A DNA stretch of 64,000 nt from DAOUKH01 sp965261455 (GCA_965261455.1 OZ253453.1:2542001-2606000); one strand, 5' to 3'; numbered from the stretch's first letter, positions 43,070 to 51,663 are shown. The notes: generated by a model not told the origin, from the letters alone. Numbers and translations: made by a program.

Positions 43070-45064
43070 ATGCCCGACTTTCCACGCCTCTTCGAACCAC
43101 TGCAGATCGGCAACTTCACGGTGCGGAACCGCATCGTGATGACCACCCATGGCACGGGGCACTCGGAGCAGCGCGATCTGCGCTACCTCCAAGAGCGGGC
43201 CCGGGGCGGCGCGGCGCTCATCGGCATCCATTCCGCGGGCACGACGAATTTCCCCCTTGGGCCGGGACGCTGGAAGGAGGATCACGGTCGCGACTTCGAC
43301 GTGCGCCTGCCCAATGCGGCGACGCCCGAGGGCATCGAGTTCTTCGACAAGATAGGCATCCCGGGCCTGCGCAAGCGCGCCGAGGTGATCCACGATGAGG
43401 GGGCCAAGGTCTTCGGCCAGGTCTACAACGCCGGGGCCGGCATGCATCGCGACAGCCTGCAGCCCGCCTTCGGCCCCTCGACGGTCCCCGAGCCCTTCGA
43501 CGCCGCTGTCCCTCACGAGCTGACCGAAGAGGAGATCGCCGACCTGGTGACCACCTTTGCCCACGGCATCCGGCGGGCCAAGGAGGCGGGCCTCGATGCC
43601 GCCGAGATCCACGGCGCGCATGGATATCTGGTCACCGAGTTCCTCTCGCCCCGGTTCAACCTGCGGGAGGACCGCTACGGCGGAAGCCGCGAGAACCGTG
43701 TCCGTTTCGTGTTGGAGATCATCGAGGCGGGTCGCAAGCTCGTCGGTCCCGACTACCCCATCGGCATTCGGATCGGCCTGGACGGCGACGGCCGGCACGG
43801 CGGCCTCACCATCGACGAGCTTGCCGGCATCGGCCAGTCGCTCTCGCCCCACGTCGCCTTTATCAGCGTCAGCGGCGGCAACTACACCGGCCTCGCCGAC
43901 GGCCTCGAGATCGCCTACGTCAGCCCGTGGTACGTGCGGCCCGCCCACAACGTGGAGGCTGCGGCCGCCGTCAAAAAGCTCGTCGACGTGCCCGTCTTCG
44001 TTACCGGTAAGATCACCGACCCCGCGATGGCGAACAGCATCCTCGCCGACGGCGCGGCCGACATGGTCGGCATGGTCCGCGCCCTGATAGCCGACCCCGA
44101 GCTGCCGATCAAGGCGAAAGAAGGACGCCCCGACGACATCCGCATGTGCATCGGCATGGACGAGTGCCACTACATTGGACATGCCCGGAAGCCGGTGATG
44201 TGCGCAGTGAACCCGGCGGCGGGCCGGGAAGCCGAGATGGAGATCGTGCCGGCAGAGGTCAGGAAGACGGTCCTCGTCGTGGGCGCCGGGCCGGCGGGCA
44301 TGGAGGCCGCCCGAGCGGCTGCCCTGCGCGGGCACCAGGTCTATCTGGGCGACCGCGAGAAGGCGCTCGGCGGCACGGTCCGCATCCTGGCGCAGGACCC
44401 CAACCGCCGCAACCTGGCCGACATGATCGTCTTCTTCCAACGAGAGCTTCGCCAGGCCAAGGTCGAGCTACTCCTGGGCGACGAGATAGAAGCCGACGTC
44501 GTCCTCGAGATGGCCCCCGACGCGGTCGTCGTCGCCACCGGCGGTCGCCCCTACATCCCCGAGTTTCCCGGCGTCGAGAGCCCTAACGTCATCACCGCGA
44601 TCGACCTTTTCTCAGGGGCTGCCGTGGCCGGTGAGAAGGTGATCGTCGTCGGCGGCATGGACGACCACATCGGGGCTCCGACGGCGGCCGAGTTCCTCGC
44701 CGACCAGGGCAAGGAGGTCGAGCTTATTTCCGAGCAAGTCGATCTGTCTCTCGGGGCCGAGCACCCGACGCGATATCTGTTGTTCAAGCGGCTTCTCACC
44801 AAGGGTGTGACGATCTCGATGATGACCCGCATCCAGAGCTTCGACGCCCCTGGGGCGACGCTGTTGCAGACGTTCACCCGCCAGGAGCGGAAGGTGCGGG
44901 GCGTCGACACCGTGGTCCTCGCCTGCGGCACGAGGGCCGACGACCGCCTGGCGAAGACGCTCCGGGGCAAGACGAAAGAGCTTGTCCTCATCGGGGACAG
45001 CCTCGCCCCGCGGCGCATCATGCACGCCATGCTCGACGGCGCCCGCGCCGGACGCACGCTGTAG
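43070..45064 (+). CDS. NADH:flavin oxidoreductase / 2,4-dienoyl-CoA reductase-like (OYE-FAD fusion)
   Basis: 664 residues in two modules. Residues 1-340 are an Old Yellow Enzyme TIM barrel binding FMN: FPRLFEPLQIGNFTVRNRIV, EIHGAHGYLVTEFLSPRFNL, REDRYGGSRENRVRFVLEII, and VRALIADPELPIKAKEGRPD. A Cys region, CIGMDECHYIGHARKPVMCA, stands at the usual 4Fe-4S site, although the CxxC spacing is altered (the family normally has CIGCNQxC), so the cluster may be missing or unusual. The second half is an FAD/NAD domain: VLVVGAGPAGMEAARAAALR, VVATGGRPYIPEFPG, LACGTRADDRLA. Relatives reduce enoyl-CoA, trimethylamine or steroid substrates. Confidence 0.88.
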   Translation: MPDFPRLFEPLQIGNFTVRNRIVMTTHGTGHSEQRDLRYLQERARGGAALIGIHSAGTTNFPLGPGRWKEDHGRDFDVRLPNAATPEGIEFFDKIGIPGLRKRAEVIHDEGAKVFGQVYNAGAGMHRDSLQPAFGPSTVPEPFDAAVPHELTEEEIADLVTTFAHGIRRAKEAGLDAAEIHGAHGYLVTEFLSPRFNLREDRYGGSRENRVRFVLEIIEAGRKLVGPDYPIGIRIGLDGDGRHGGLTIDELAGIGQSLSPHVAFISVSGGNYTGLADGLEIAYVSPWYVRPAHNVEAAAAVKKLVDVPVFVTGKITDPAMANSILADGAADMVGMVRALIADPELPIKAKEGRPDDIRMCIGMDECHYIGHARKPVMCAVNPAAGREAEMEIVPAEVRKTVLVVGAGPAGMEAARAAALRGHQVYLGDREKALGGTVRILAQDPNRRNLADMIVFFQRELRQAKVELLLGDEIEADVVLEMAPDAVVVATGGRPYIPEFPGVESPNVITAIDLFSGAAVAGEKVIVVGGMDDHIGAPTAAEFLADQGKEVELISEQVDLSLGAEHPTRYLLFKRLLTKGVTISMMTRIQSFDAPGATLLQTFTRQERKVRGVDTVVLACGTRADDRLAKTLRGKTKELVLIGDSLAPRRIMHAMLDGARAGRTL

Positions 45065-45099
45065 CCGAGCACCAAACAGCGAACGCTGGGGCGCCCCAA

Positions 45100-45303
45100 A
45101 TGGAAGGCACTAAACCGGAACCTCAGCGTGAAGGTTCTTGGTTTGTCGAGTTTGGTGGGCCTATTTTGACGATAGACAGAACTATATTCGAGATGTGGCT
45201 GGGGCCGGTGCGTGACATCCGGCCTGCCGAAGCACCCTCAGCGCAGGCTCCCCACTTGAACATGAGTGCCAGCATCCCTTTGCCGCCCCCAGGGGAAGGC
45301 TAG
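45100..45303 (+). CDS. Short hypothetical frame containing a duplicated peptide segment
   Basis: 67 codons without a ribosome site. Residues 24-34 (TIDRTIFEMWL) are encoded by a 35-bp block (45169-45203) that recurs inverted at 48098-48132, where it reads TVDRTIFEMWLGDL and a stop. The difference at the TIF codon is synonymous, hinting that both descend from a coding segment. No family recognised. Probably a gene fragment. Confidence 0.25.
   Translation: MEGTKPEPQREGSWFVEFGGPILTIDRTIFEMWLGPVRDIRPAEAPSAQAPHLNMSASIPLPPPGEG
45169..45203 (+). repeat. 35-bp inverted repeat, left copy
   Basis: ACGATAGACAGAACTAT and onward to GATGTGGCTGGG; 33 of 35 bases match the reverse complement of 48098-48132. 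The two copies bracket the low-GC block of small membrane and lipoprotein genes. Confidence 0.85.
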
Positions 45304-45349
45304 CCTTGAGTGACCTTGACCTTACCCCATAAAGCAGCATCTTGGAGCG

Positions 45350-45754
45350 CTAGCCGAACCAGATGCCAAGGTACTTTGTGAACCAGAAGAGGCCAGCGTA
45401 GGTCAAAACTGCTGAGAACCCCAGGACGAACAACATCCAACGATGCCGGTACCCACCGTCGATTGAGCATGCACCGCGCCGTCGAAGATAAAGGACCACG
45501 GCGATAGTGGCTACTATCATGCCGGCCCCGCGAAAATACCAACCGTATGTGTAGTACAGGGTATCGCCCAGGGAGACGGCTTCCGCCGTTGTGGCAATCC
45601 CCAGCAGCGCCAGTACCACGGGGGAAACGCAGCAGGTGATTCCAGTGAAGCCTGAGACCAGTCCCATGAGCACACCAGCCCGCAGATGCCGTTCCGACCT
45701 TGTTGAAGTGTCGCGTGTGTGGTTGTGGCTAGTTGCTCTTTGCGCTCTCGTCAT
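45350..45754 (-). CDS. Small membrane protein with a TCC motif (MerT-like?)
   Basis: 134 residues, three or four membrane helices: LRAGVLMGLVSGFTGITCCV, SPVVLALLGIATTAEAVSLG, GAGMIVATIAVVLYLRRRGA, RWMLFVLGFSAVLTYAGLFW. The Cys pair at the end of the first helix (GITCCVSPV) recalls the vicinal cysteines of mercuric or copper transporters such as MerT, but overall similarity is weak and no mer regulator, MerP or MerA is nearby. Another conserved-looking piece is YYTYGWYFRGAG. Lower GC than the chromosome average. Function not assigned. Confidence 0.55.
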   Translation of the reverse strand: MTRAQRATSHNHTRDTSTRSERHLRAGVLMGLVSGFTGITCCVSPVVLALLGIATTAEAVSLGDTLYYTYGWYFRGAGMIVATIAVVLYLRRRGACSIDGGYRHRWMLFVLGFSAVLTYAGLFWFTKYLGIWFG

Positions 45755-45877
45755 AGTATGGGAGCCTGAATTGGATGTGTTCTGTCAGACGCGAAACGCC
45801 TATGTGACTCTACCAGGGAGGACACATCCAGGCACTCAAACGCTACAAAAAGGAGTGCGGATTGTCAGCGATGTGGG

Positions 45878-46570
45878 CTATTGCAATGGGGAGCAGCCGC
45901 CCTTGTTGCACGCACGGACCTGGTAGTAGGTGCCGAATGAGAGGTTGGAGGAGCGGCCCAGGTCCGTGTGCGAGCTGATGTTCAAGGGGGCACTAACCTC
46001 AGTCAACAGGTCACCTGCTCTATACACGCCGTAGTAGGTTGCACCCTCTACCGCGGTCCAGGTCACCTCATCAACGTCAGGGAAGACACTAACTTCCTTC
46101 CGGACGACTCGAACGTCCTTGGGGGCTGCAGGGATGCTGACATCGGCTTCGGACTCGGTGATGCCGGCCACGGCGTCGTAAGAATACTCAGTGCATCCAA
46201 GGTGGCTGCACGCCCTCACTAGGTAATAGTAGACGCTGTCTGCCTGCAGGCCTTCGTCCACAAGCCCGGTGGCGGCTACCTTAGTGGCCACGACGGCATA
46301 ATCGCCAGCCTCGGAATCGCTGCGTTGGACATCGTAGAACGTCGCGCGCCTGACGTTGTTCCACACGACCGCCAGCGAGGATTCGGTCCTGTCGACCACG
46401 TACAGGTTGCGAGGGGGGAATGCGGGAGGCCATTCCGGAGTAGCCTCTAGGGTGGGTACGGGAGCAAGGGCCGGCTCGAGTGCCGGAGCAGGGACGGAAC
46501 ATCCCCACGCGGCCGCCGATAGAGCAACGGCGACGCCAATCCAAGCCATCCTAATGCCGTTACCTAGCAC
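45878..46570 (-). CDS. Lipoprotein with two fibronectin type III-like repeats
   Basis: 230 residues. Lipobox SAAAWGCSVPAP, a short Pro/Ala linker, then two Fn3-like repeats: PPRNLYVVDRTESSLAVVW to YYYLVRACSHLGCTEYS, and APKDVRVVRKEVSVFPDVDE to YYQVRACNKGGCSPLQ. Each ends in the same VRAC-x4-GC motif. The protein stops inside the second motif, so it may be slightly truncated. Lower GC than the flanks. The neighbouring gene (46685-47908) ends with the same motif (FYFVVACNSEGCSEID), so the two probably arose together. Surface-exposed; ligand unknown. Confidence 0.7.
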   Translation of the reverse strand: MLGNGIRMAWIGVAVALSAAAWGCSVPAPALEPALAPVPTLEATPEWPPAFPPRNLYVVDRTESSLAVVWNNVRRATFYDVQRSDSEAGDYAVVATKVAATGLVDEGLQADSVYYYLVRACSHLGCTEYSYDAVAGITESEADVSIPAAPKDVRVVRKEVSVFPDVDEVTWTAVEGATYYGVYRAGDLLTEVSAPLNISSHTDLGRSSNLSFGTYYQVRACNKGGCSPLQ

Positions 46571-46684
46571 GTTGCTTGGTCTCTTCCATAATTCCGCGTC
46601 GCCTCGGATGGCGAGGCCCGGGCGACGTCGCCAATGCCCTGACAGGTCACGGGGCCTCCGGTGACACGGCCGCCGTGGCCGACT

Positions 46685-47908
46685 CTACGGGCTGGCCGGT
46701 TTGTTTGAGTCGATCTCTGAGCAACCCTCGCTATTGCAGGCGACGACGAAGTAGAAATTGTCATCGGGGTCAGGGGAGGCATGCGTGTAGCTTGTGCCGG
46801 CGATGTCCGACGCCAATTCGTCACAGAACTTGGGATGCCCCTCGTCATTCAGCTCGCAACCGGGACCGCGATCGTCATGATAGAGGATGTAGTACTCGGC
46901 CCCGTCCACGGGATCCCAGCTAATCTTCATCGTGGAACCTTCCCAGACGGCGCTGACGCCGGCGGGTCTGTCCGGGGTAGGGTCAATCGCAACTGAAACG
47001 GTGAAGGAACCCGTGCCCTCGAGGGCGTAAAGCTCAATTTGGAATGTGCCCGACTCCGGGGCCGTCCACCTGCGGACAAAGGGGGAGTCTGAGGAGTTAG
47101 ATTGGTCTATGAAACTAACCACTGGATCAGGAGGATCCTTGATGAGCAGACGGATTCTCGTTAGGCTTTCCCAAGACACCTCTATCAGGTATTTCTGTCC
47201 ACTCTCGGCCTGAAACTGGAAGTTGGCGGTATCTTCAGACTCCCCCAGCGCGCCTTCTACGCTAGCACCCACTGGTATCTCTTCCCTCTGGACTTCGGTT
47301 TGGATTGGCTCTGACGTCTCCTCGTCGATGCAACCGGATTCGATCATTCGATCCCGGACATCCGGACCCATGTCGGCAATGGCCTGCTCAACGGGTTGGA
47401 AATGAGGCGCCAAGATCGAAAACGTCGAGAGTAGGAATTCGTCCTCTGACCGACCCTTTGGATCTTTGAAGAAGTCGTCTATAGTCTTCTTGAAGGCACT
47501 CGCATACGCCAACTGAGCGTCATGCCATTCAGCGATTTCGGCGGGAGGCACCAGCGCACTCATTTGCTCGCTGATGAACTCCAAACCCGCAGAGATCTCC
47601 TTGAGGGAGTCGCCTTCTTCCCAAACACCCAACTCCGACTGACCACATGCCGTCCGGAGGTACTCGTCAAGGGACACTCGGGAAGTGCCTTGCGCCTCGC
47701 CAACCTTCGTCGCTGTGGGAGAGGTCGCTGCCGGAGTACCACCAGCGGCGGCGGCCGTGGGCGGAGCTGCGGTAGATGTTTCACCCGCGGCAGTGGCCGT
47801 GGGCGTATCCCCCGCCGGCGTAGTCTACTCCCCACAGGCGAGAAGAGAGAACAGAACGATCACCATCGCGGCAAGGTTCAGTAGGCTCCCGCTCCTTAGT
47901 TTGCTCAC
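46685..47908 (-). pseudogene. Lipoprotein with Fn3-like C-terminus, interrupted by an in-frame TAG
   Basis: The frame from GTG 47908 codes a lipoprotein signal, SKLRSGSLLNLAAMVIVLFS then LLACGE, followed by TAG (47825-47827) and, still in the same frame, a Thr/Ala/Pro linker (TTPAGDTPTATAAGETSTAA) and the body from SLDEYLRTACGQSELG. The body has an alpha-helical part (about 80-190), a beta sandwich of pre-peptidase C type (NFQFQAESGQKYLIEVSW) and an Fn3 repeat ending FVVACNSEGCSEID. Only the single stop codon separates signal and body. TAG ends many genes here, so recoding is unlikely. Without read-through the body lacks its export signal. Nonsense mutation or sequence error. Confidence 0.75.
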
Positions 47909-48138
47909 AGCGAGTCCTCCTGTCTTGAACTTTCATCGGAGCGCAATAAGTTGGACGAGCATTGCTCCGACCAACGTCGGTGCCACGAATGGACCGGAAC
48001 TGTCCGGTTCCTACTTTGAGTTAATGGCCAAGCGAATGACGTATTAATATAGCCCCTCCGACAGGTCGGGGTAGAAAGCTTATAGCCTCAAAGGTCTCCC
48101 AGCCACATCTCGAAGATAGTTCTGTCTACCGTACAGTT
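47909..48138. other. Intergenic, low GC, with right copy of the 35-bp inverted repeat
   Basis: No gene. 48098-48132 is the inverted partner of 45169-45203. Next to it, CAAAGGTCTCC (48089-48099) resembles the end of the MITE-like elements. On the minus strand the region follows directly after the 3' end of tRNA-Val. Confidence 0.6.
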
Positions 48139-48215
48139 TGGTGGGCGCTAGTGGACTCGAACCACTGACCTCATCCGTGTGAAGGATGCGCTCTAACCGG
48201 CTGAGCTAAGCGCCC
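48139..48215 (-). tRNA. tRNA-Val (CAC)
   Basis: 77 nt with CCA encoded. Acceptor GGGCGCT/AGCGCCC, D-arm TAGCTCAGCCGGTTAGAGC, anticodon arm CATCC-TTCACAC-GGATG (anticodon CAC), T-arm GTGG-TTCGAGT-CCAC. All stems intact. Confidence 0.95.
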
Positions 48216-48282
48216 GCGTGCTCAATGTTGCGCCCGTTCCGCGGCGGGGCCGTCGGCGCGGCGCCAATGTCGTTACTTTTTG

Positions 48283-48359
48283 TGGTGCCAACGGCAGGAC
48301 TTGAACCTGCGACCTAGCGCTTATGAAGCGCCCGCTCTGACCAGCTGAGCTACGTTGGC
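48283..48359 (-). tRNA. tRNA-Met (CAT), elongator type
   Basis: 77 nt with CCA encoded. Acceptor GCCAACG/CGTTGGC, D-arm TAGCTCAGCTGGTCAGAGC, anticodon arm GGCGC-TTCATAA-GCGCT (anticodon CAT), T-arm GCAGG-TTCAAGT-CCTGC. The features fit elongator Met; tRNA-Ile(CAT) cannot be fully excluded. The T-arm is duplicated at 42952. Confidence 0.92.
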
Positions 48360-48483
48360 GACCGGGGCGCGGATAGCCTGCCGCCCTCCGCGCTCCTGTC
48401 ACTATACCACTGCCGCTTCGAGAGCCGCCACAGCCCGCGTAGCTGCGGGAGGCGGTAGAATGGGGCGCGTAGAGGAGGCTCAC

Positions 48484-48993
48484 ATGGTTGCGATCCAAGC
48501 GCCGTCCGGCGGCGGCTCCGGGACGGCCCTCGACTTCTTGCAAGCGCGCGGCATCCCCTACGACACGTGGCCCATCCCCGCCGAAGTGGCCGCCCTCCAG
48601 GCCAAGCCCGCGCTCTCCGATGACGAGAAGGCGGCGGTGCTGGCGGCCTTCCGCCCGCGCCTTGAGTCTGAGAACGAGGCCCGCGGCTACATCATGGCCG
48701 ACATGGTCGTGCTGAGCCCTGAGACGCCCGGCCTCGACGAGATGCTGGCGAAGTTCGATAAGGCGCACTACCACGACGATGACGAGGTGCGCTATATCTT
48801 TGCCGGCGAGGGCGTCTTCGGCTTCGAGCCCGAGGACGGCGACCCTTTCGCCGTCACCGTGTCGGCGGGAGACTACATCATCGTCCCCGCGGGGACGTAC
48901 CACTGGTTCACGCTCACCGAGGCCCGCCACGTGAAGGCCATCCGTTTGTTCAAAGACACCACTGGCTGGGCGCCTCACTACCGCGAGTCGTAG
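48484..48993 (+). CDS. mtnD: Acireductone dioxygenase
   Basis: 169 residues from ATG 48484, which follows AGGAGG. Cupin enzyme converting acireductone and O2 to formate and the 2-keto acid of methionine, the last oxidative step of methionine salvage. Metal ligands: KAHYHDDDEVRYIFAGEGVF (H-x-H plus Glu) and VPAGTYHWFTL (His). FEPEDGDPFAVTVSAGDYII is typical. It is first of a four-gene run mtnD-mtnW-mtnX-mtnB with gaps or overlaps of 41, -10 and -4 bp, clearly one operon. Confidence 0.92.
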   Translation: MVAIQAPSGGGSGTALDFLQARGIPYDTWPIPAEVAALQAKPALSDDEKAAVLAAFRPRLESENEARGYIMADMVVLSPETPGLDEMLAKFDKAHYHDDDEVRYIFAGEGVFGFEPEDGDPFAVTVSAGDYIIVPAGTYHWFTLTEARHVKAIRLFKDTTGWAPHYRES

Positions 48994-49034
48994 CCGCTCC
49001 GCCGCTCTTCGTTCCGCCTCCGACGAGAAGCAAG

Positions 49035-50237
49035 ATGGCCGACCTCATCCGCGCGACCTACATCGTCTCGTCGCCCGAGCCTTTTGACGCTGAGAAGAAG
49101 GCGTTGGGGATTGCCTTGGGGCAGACGACCGATACGTGGACGCCGACGGAGCGCGGCGGGCTGGAGCGGCTGGAACGCCACCGGGGCCGCGTGCTCGACG
49201 CGGGCGAGGCCGCCGTCCGCGACGGCGTGTACACCGCCGAGGTCACCATCGGCTATCCCCCTGAGAACACCGAGGGCGACGTGGCGACGCTGCTGGTGAT
49301 GGTCTTCGGCAAGGTCAGCATGGACGGCGCGATACGGCTGGCGGACCTCGAGCTGCCGCCGAGGTTCACGGCCGGTCTGCCCGGTCCGCAGTTCGGGGTC
49401 GAAGGACTGCGGCGGTTGCTGGGCGTCGCCGACCGTCCGCTGGTGATGTCGATCTTCAAACCCTGCGTCGGGCTCACGCCCGACGACCTCGCCGCCATGT
49501 TCCGAGAGCAGGCCGAGGGTGGCGCCGACGTGGTGAAGGACGACGAGATCCTGCCGGATCTGGAGAGCTGCCCCACCGAGCGCCGGCTGGAGCGCTGCCT
49601 GGAAGCGGCCCGCGATGTCGAGTCCGCGACGGGGCACAAGACACTCTATGCGGTCAACTTGACCGGCCGCGCCGGTGAGATCGTCGAGCGCGCCCGCGAC
49701 CTGGCGCGACGGGGCGCGTCGTGCTTCCTGCTCAACGTGCTGGCCTACGGGTATGGGACGTTGGAGGCGCTGGCCCGGGACCCAGAGGTCGGCGTGCCCA
49801 TCGTGGCCCATCCCGCGGTGTCGGGCGCGCTCGGCGGCGGGCCGCGCCACGGCATCGCCTACCACGTCATCCTTGGCACGCTGATGCGCGCCGCCGGCGC
49901 CGACGTGGTGCTCTTCCCTTCCAGCTATGGGACGGTCGCGCTGCGGCACGATGAGACGGAGGCGATCCGCGACCGTCTCACCCGCCCCATGCCGGGAGTG
50001 GCGACGGCGTTTCCCGGCCCCTCCGCGGGGATTCATCCCGGCCTGACTCCCCGCATTGTCGCCGACTATGGGCGGGACGTGGTGATCAACGCCGGCGGCG
50101 GAGTCCACGGTCACCCTATGGGCAGCCGCGCCGGGGCGGTGGCCTTTCGCCAGTCCATCGAGCTCGCGCTCGGCGGGGCTGACCCCAGCAGCGCCGATAC
50201 GCCCGAGCTCGACGCGGCTCTGAAGCTATGGGCGTAG
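49035..50237 (+). CDS. mtnW: RuBisCO-like protein, 2,3-diketo-5-methylthiopentyl-1-phosphate enolase
   Basis: 400 residues, form IV RuBisCO fold. N-terminal domain IRATYIVSSPEPFDAEKKAL; barrel with FKPCVGLTPDDLAAMFREQA, the metal site EGGADVVKDDEILPD (Lys for carbamylation, Asp, Glu), YAVNLTG, AHPAVSGALGGGPRHG and INAGGGVHGHPMGSRAGAVA (phosphate loop). Several carboxylase residues are replaced, e.g. the N-terminal domain is shortened, as in enolase-type RLPs. The setting between mtnD and mtnX strongly supports the MtnW reaction in methionine salvage over CO2 fixation. Its stop overlaps the mtnX start by 10 bp. Confidence 0.9.
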   Translation: MADLIRATYIVSSPEPFDAEKKALGIALGQTTDTWTPTERGGLERLERHRGRVLDAGEAAVRDGVYTAEVTIGYPPENTEGDVATLLVMVFGKVSMDGAIRLADLELPPRFTAGLPGPQFGVEGLRRLLGVADRPLVMSIFKPCVGLTPDDLAAMFREQAEGGADVVKDDEILPDLESCPTERRLERCLEAARDVESATGHKTLYAVNLTGRAGEIVERARDLARRGASCFLLNVLAYGYGTLEALARDPEVGVPIVAHPAVSGALGGGPRHGIAYHVILGTLMRAAGADVVLFPSSYGTVALRHDETEAIRDRLTRPMPGVATAFPGPSAGIHPGLTPRIVADYGRDVVINAGGGVHGHPMGSRAGAVAFRQSIELALGGADPSSADTPELDAALKLWA

Positions 50238-50944
50238 ACCCCGGGGAGGCAGGGAAGGTCCGGGTCGTCGAGCGGCGGCCCGTGGTCTTCTGCGACTTCG
50301 ACGGCACGATCACGATGGACGAGGTGATCGTCGAGGTGTGGCGCGCGTTCGCGCCGCCGGGCTGGGAGCGCGACGTCGAGGCCATGCTTGCGGGGCGGAA
50401 GAGTTTGCTTCAGGGGGTGCCCGAAGTCTTCGCTCGAATTCCCGCGAGCCGCGCGCCGGAGATCGTTGCGTTCGCCAATCGGATCGTCCGCTTCCGGCCG
50501 GGGTTCGAAGACCTATTGCGCTATTGCCGCGCCGCCTCCATCGAGTTCACCGTCACGACCGGCGCCCTCGACTTCTTCGTCGAGCCGGTACTAGAGCCCT
50601 ACCGCGGGCTCATCTCGCGCATCGTCTCGATTCCGGCGGACTTGTCCGGCGAGGTCATCCGCGCCCGTACCGACATGGCCTGCGAGACGTGTGCGCTTTG
50701 CAAGGCCAAGGCGATGGAGGGCTTTCAGGACACCTTCCGCATCGTCGTCGGCGACAGCATCACCGACGAGCATGGCGCGCTGGCCGCAGACGCCGTCTTC
50801 GCCCGCGACCGGCTCGCCACGATCATGCGCGAGCGCGGGCTTCCTTATCATGCGTTCGACACTCTGATGGACGTCCGTGACACGCTGCGCGACTCCTACA
50901 CGTTTCCGGCCACGACGCCCCCTCTGGGTGAGGGCCCGCCATGA
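50228..50944 (+). CDS. mtnX: 2-hydroxy-3-keto-5-methylthiopentenyl-1-phosphate phosphatase
   Basis: 238 residues, HAD-superfamily phosphatase. Motif I PVVFCDFDGTITMDEVI (nucleophile DFDGT), motif II VTTGALDFFVEPVL, a CETCALCKAKAM cap region, and motif IV IVVGDSITDEHGALAADAVF. MtnX family proteins have this order. It dephosphorylates the enol made by MtnW. Translationally coupled at both ends (overlap 10 bp with mtnW, 4 bp with mtnB). Confidence 0.9.
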   Translation: MGVDPGEAGKVRVVERRPVVFCDFDGTITMDEVIVEVWRAFAPPGWERDVEAMLAGRKSLLQGVPEVFARIPASRAPEIVAFANRIVRFRPGFEDLLRYCRAASIEFTVTTGALDFFVEPVLEPYRGLISRIVSIPADLSGEVIRARTDMACETCALCKAKAMEGFQDTFRIVVGDSITDEHGALAADAVFARDRLATIMRERGLPYHAFDTLMDVRDTLRDSYTFPATTPPLGEGPP

Positions 50945-51630
50945 CGCCCGCCGCCGCCGCCGAGGCCATGGCCGCTATTGATGGGCTGATCGCAGCGGCG
51001 CGGTCGTTCTACGAGCGGGGCTGGATGCTGGGTACGTCGGGGAACCTGTCGGCGCGCCTCGACTCCGGCGCCGCGGCGGAGGGCGAGCCGGTGGTCGCTA
51101 TCACGGGCAGCGGCGCTAGTAAGGGGGCGCTGGGCTACGCTGACATCTCGGTGATTCCCGAGGAAAGCCGCGCCCTTCTGCCCGCGCTGGGCGCGCCGCG
51201 CCGCAGTCCTTCGGCGGAGGCGGCGATCCACCGGACGATCTACGAACGGCTGCCGGAGGCCGGGGCAGTCTTTCACGTCCACACCGTGGCGTCGACGGCG
51301 CTGTCACGGGCGGCGGCCGGCGCCGGCGAGCCCCGCCCAGTCGTGGCCGAGGGGTTGGAGATGCTGAAGGGACTGGGCGTCTCTTGGAGGGACGACGTCC
51401 TCCGGGCCGAGATTCCCGTGCTCGCCAACCGGTCCGATATGGAGGCCCTCGCCGAGGATGTGTGGGTTCTCCTCGATGACGACAACGCGCCCCTCCCGGC
51501 CCTTCTCGTCGCCGGCCACGGGCTTACGGTCTGGGGCGAGAGCATTGAGCAGACCCGCAACCGGCTTGAAGCCGCCGAGTTCATCTGCGAGATCCTGTGG
51601 GGCGAGCGCACGGGCCGGTCGCAGCCGTGA
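50941..51630 (+). CDS. mtnB: Methylthioribulose-1-phosphate dehydratase
   Basis: 229 residues, class II aldolase fold. GWMLGTSGNLSARL, AITGSGASKGALGYADI, SAEAAIHRTIYERLP, the zinc pair in AGAVFHVHTVASTALSRA and the third histidine in LLVAGHGLTVWGESIEQTRN. Removes water from methylthioribulose-1-phosphate, the step before MtnW. It overlaps mtnX by 4 bp. mtnA (isomerase) and the phosphorylase or kinase for the first steps are not in the window. Last gene of the operon; a new promoter follows. Confidence 0.92.
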   Translation: MTPAAAAEAMAAIDGLIAAARSFYERGWMLGTSGNLSARLDSGAAAEGEPVVAITGSGASKGALGYADISVIPEESRALLPALGAPRRSPSAEAAIHRTIYERLPEAGAVFHVHTVASTALSRAAAGAGEPRPVVAEGLEMLKGLGVSWRDDVLRAEIPVLANRSDMEALAEDVWVLLDDDNAPLPALLVAGHGLTVWGESIEQTRNRLEAAEFICEILWGERTGRSQP

Positions 51631-51633
51631 GGC

Positions 51634-51663
51634 TTGCCCCTAGGGGTGGGCTGAATCTATAAT
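51634..51663 (+). promoter_or_regulatory. Promoter of the rpmH-rnpA-yidC operon
   Basis: TTGCCC (51634-51639) and a perfect TATAAT (51658-51663) with an 18-bp spacer, 26 bp before rpmH. Confidence 0.7.

Noticed and set aside
47825..47827. TAG recoded as a sense codon
   Set aside because: Many essential genes here (polA, groEL, ileS, rpmH) end in TAG, and no recoding signal is seen.
49035..50237. True RuBisCO large subunit for carbon fixation
   Set aside because: About 400 residues, a shortened N-terminal domain, and a place among methionine salvage genes fit a form IV enolase.
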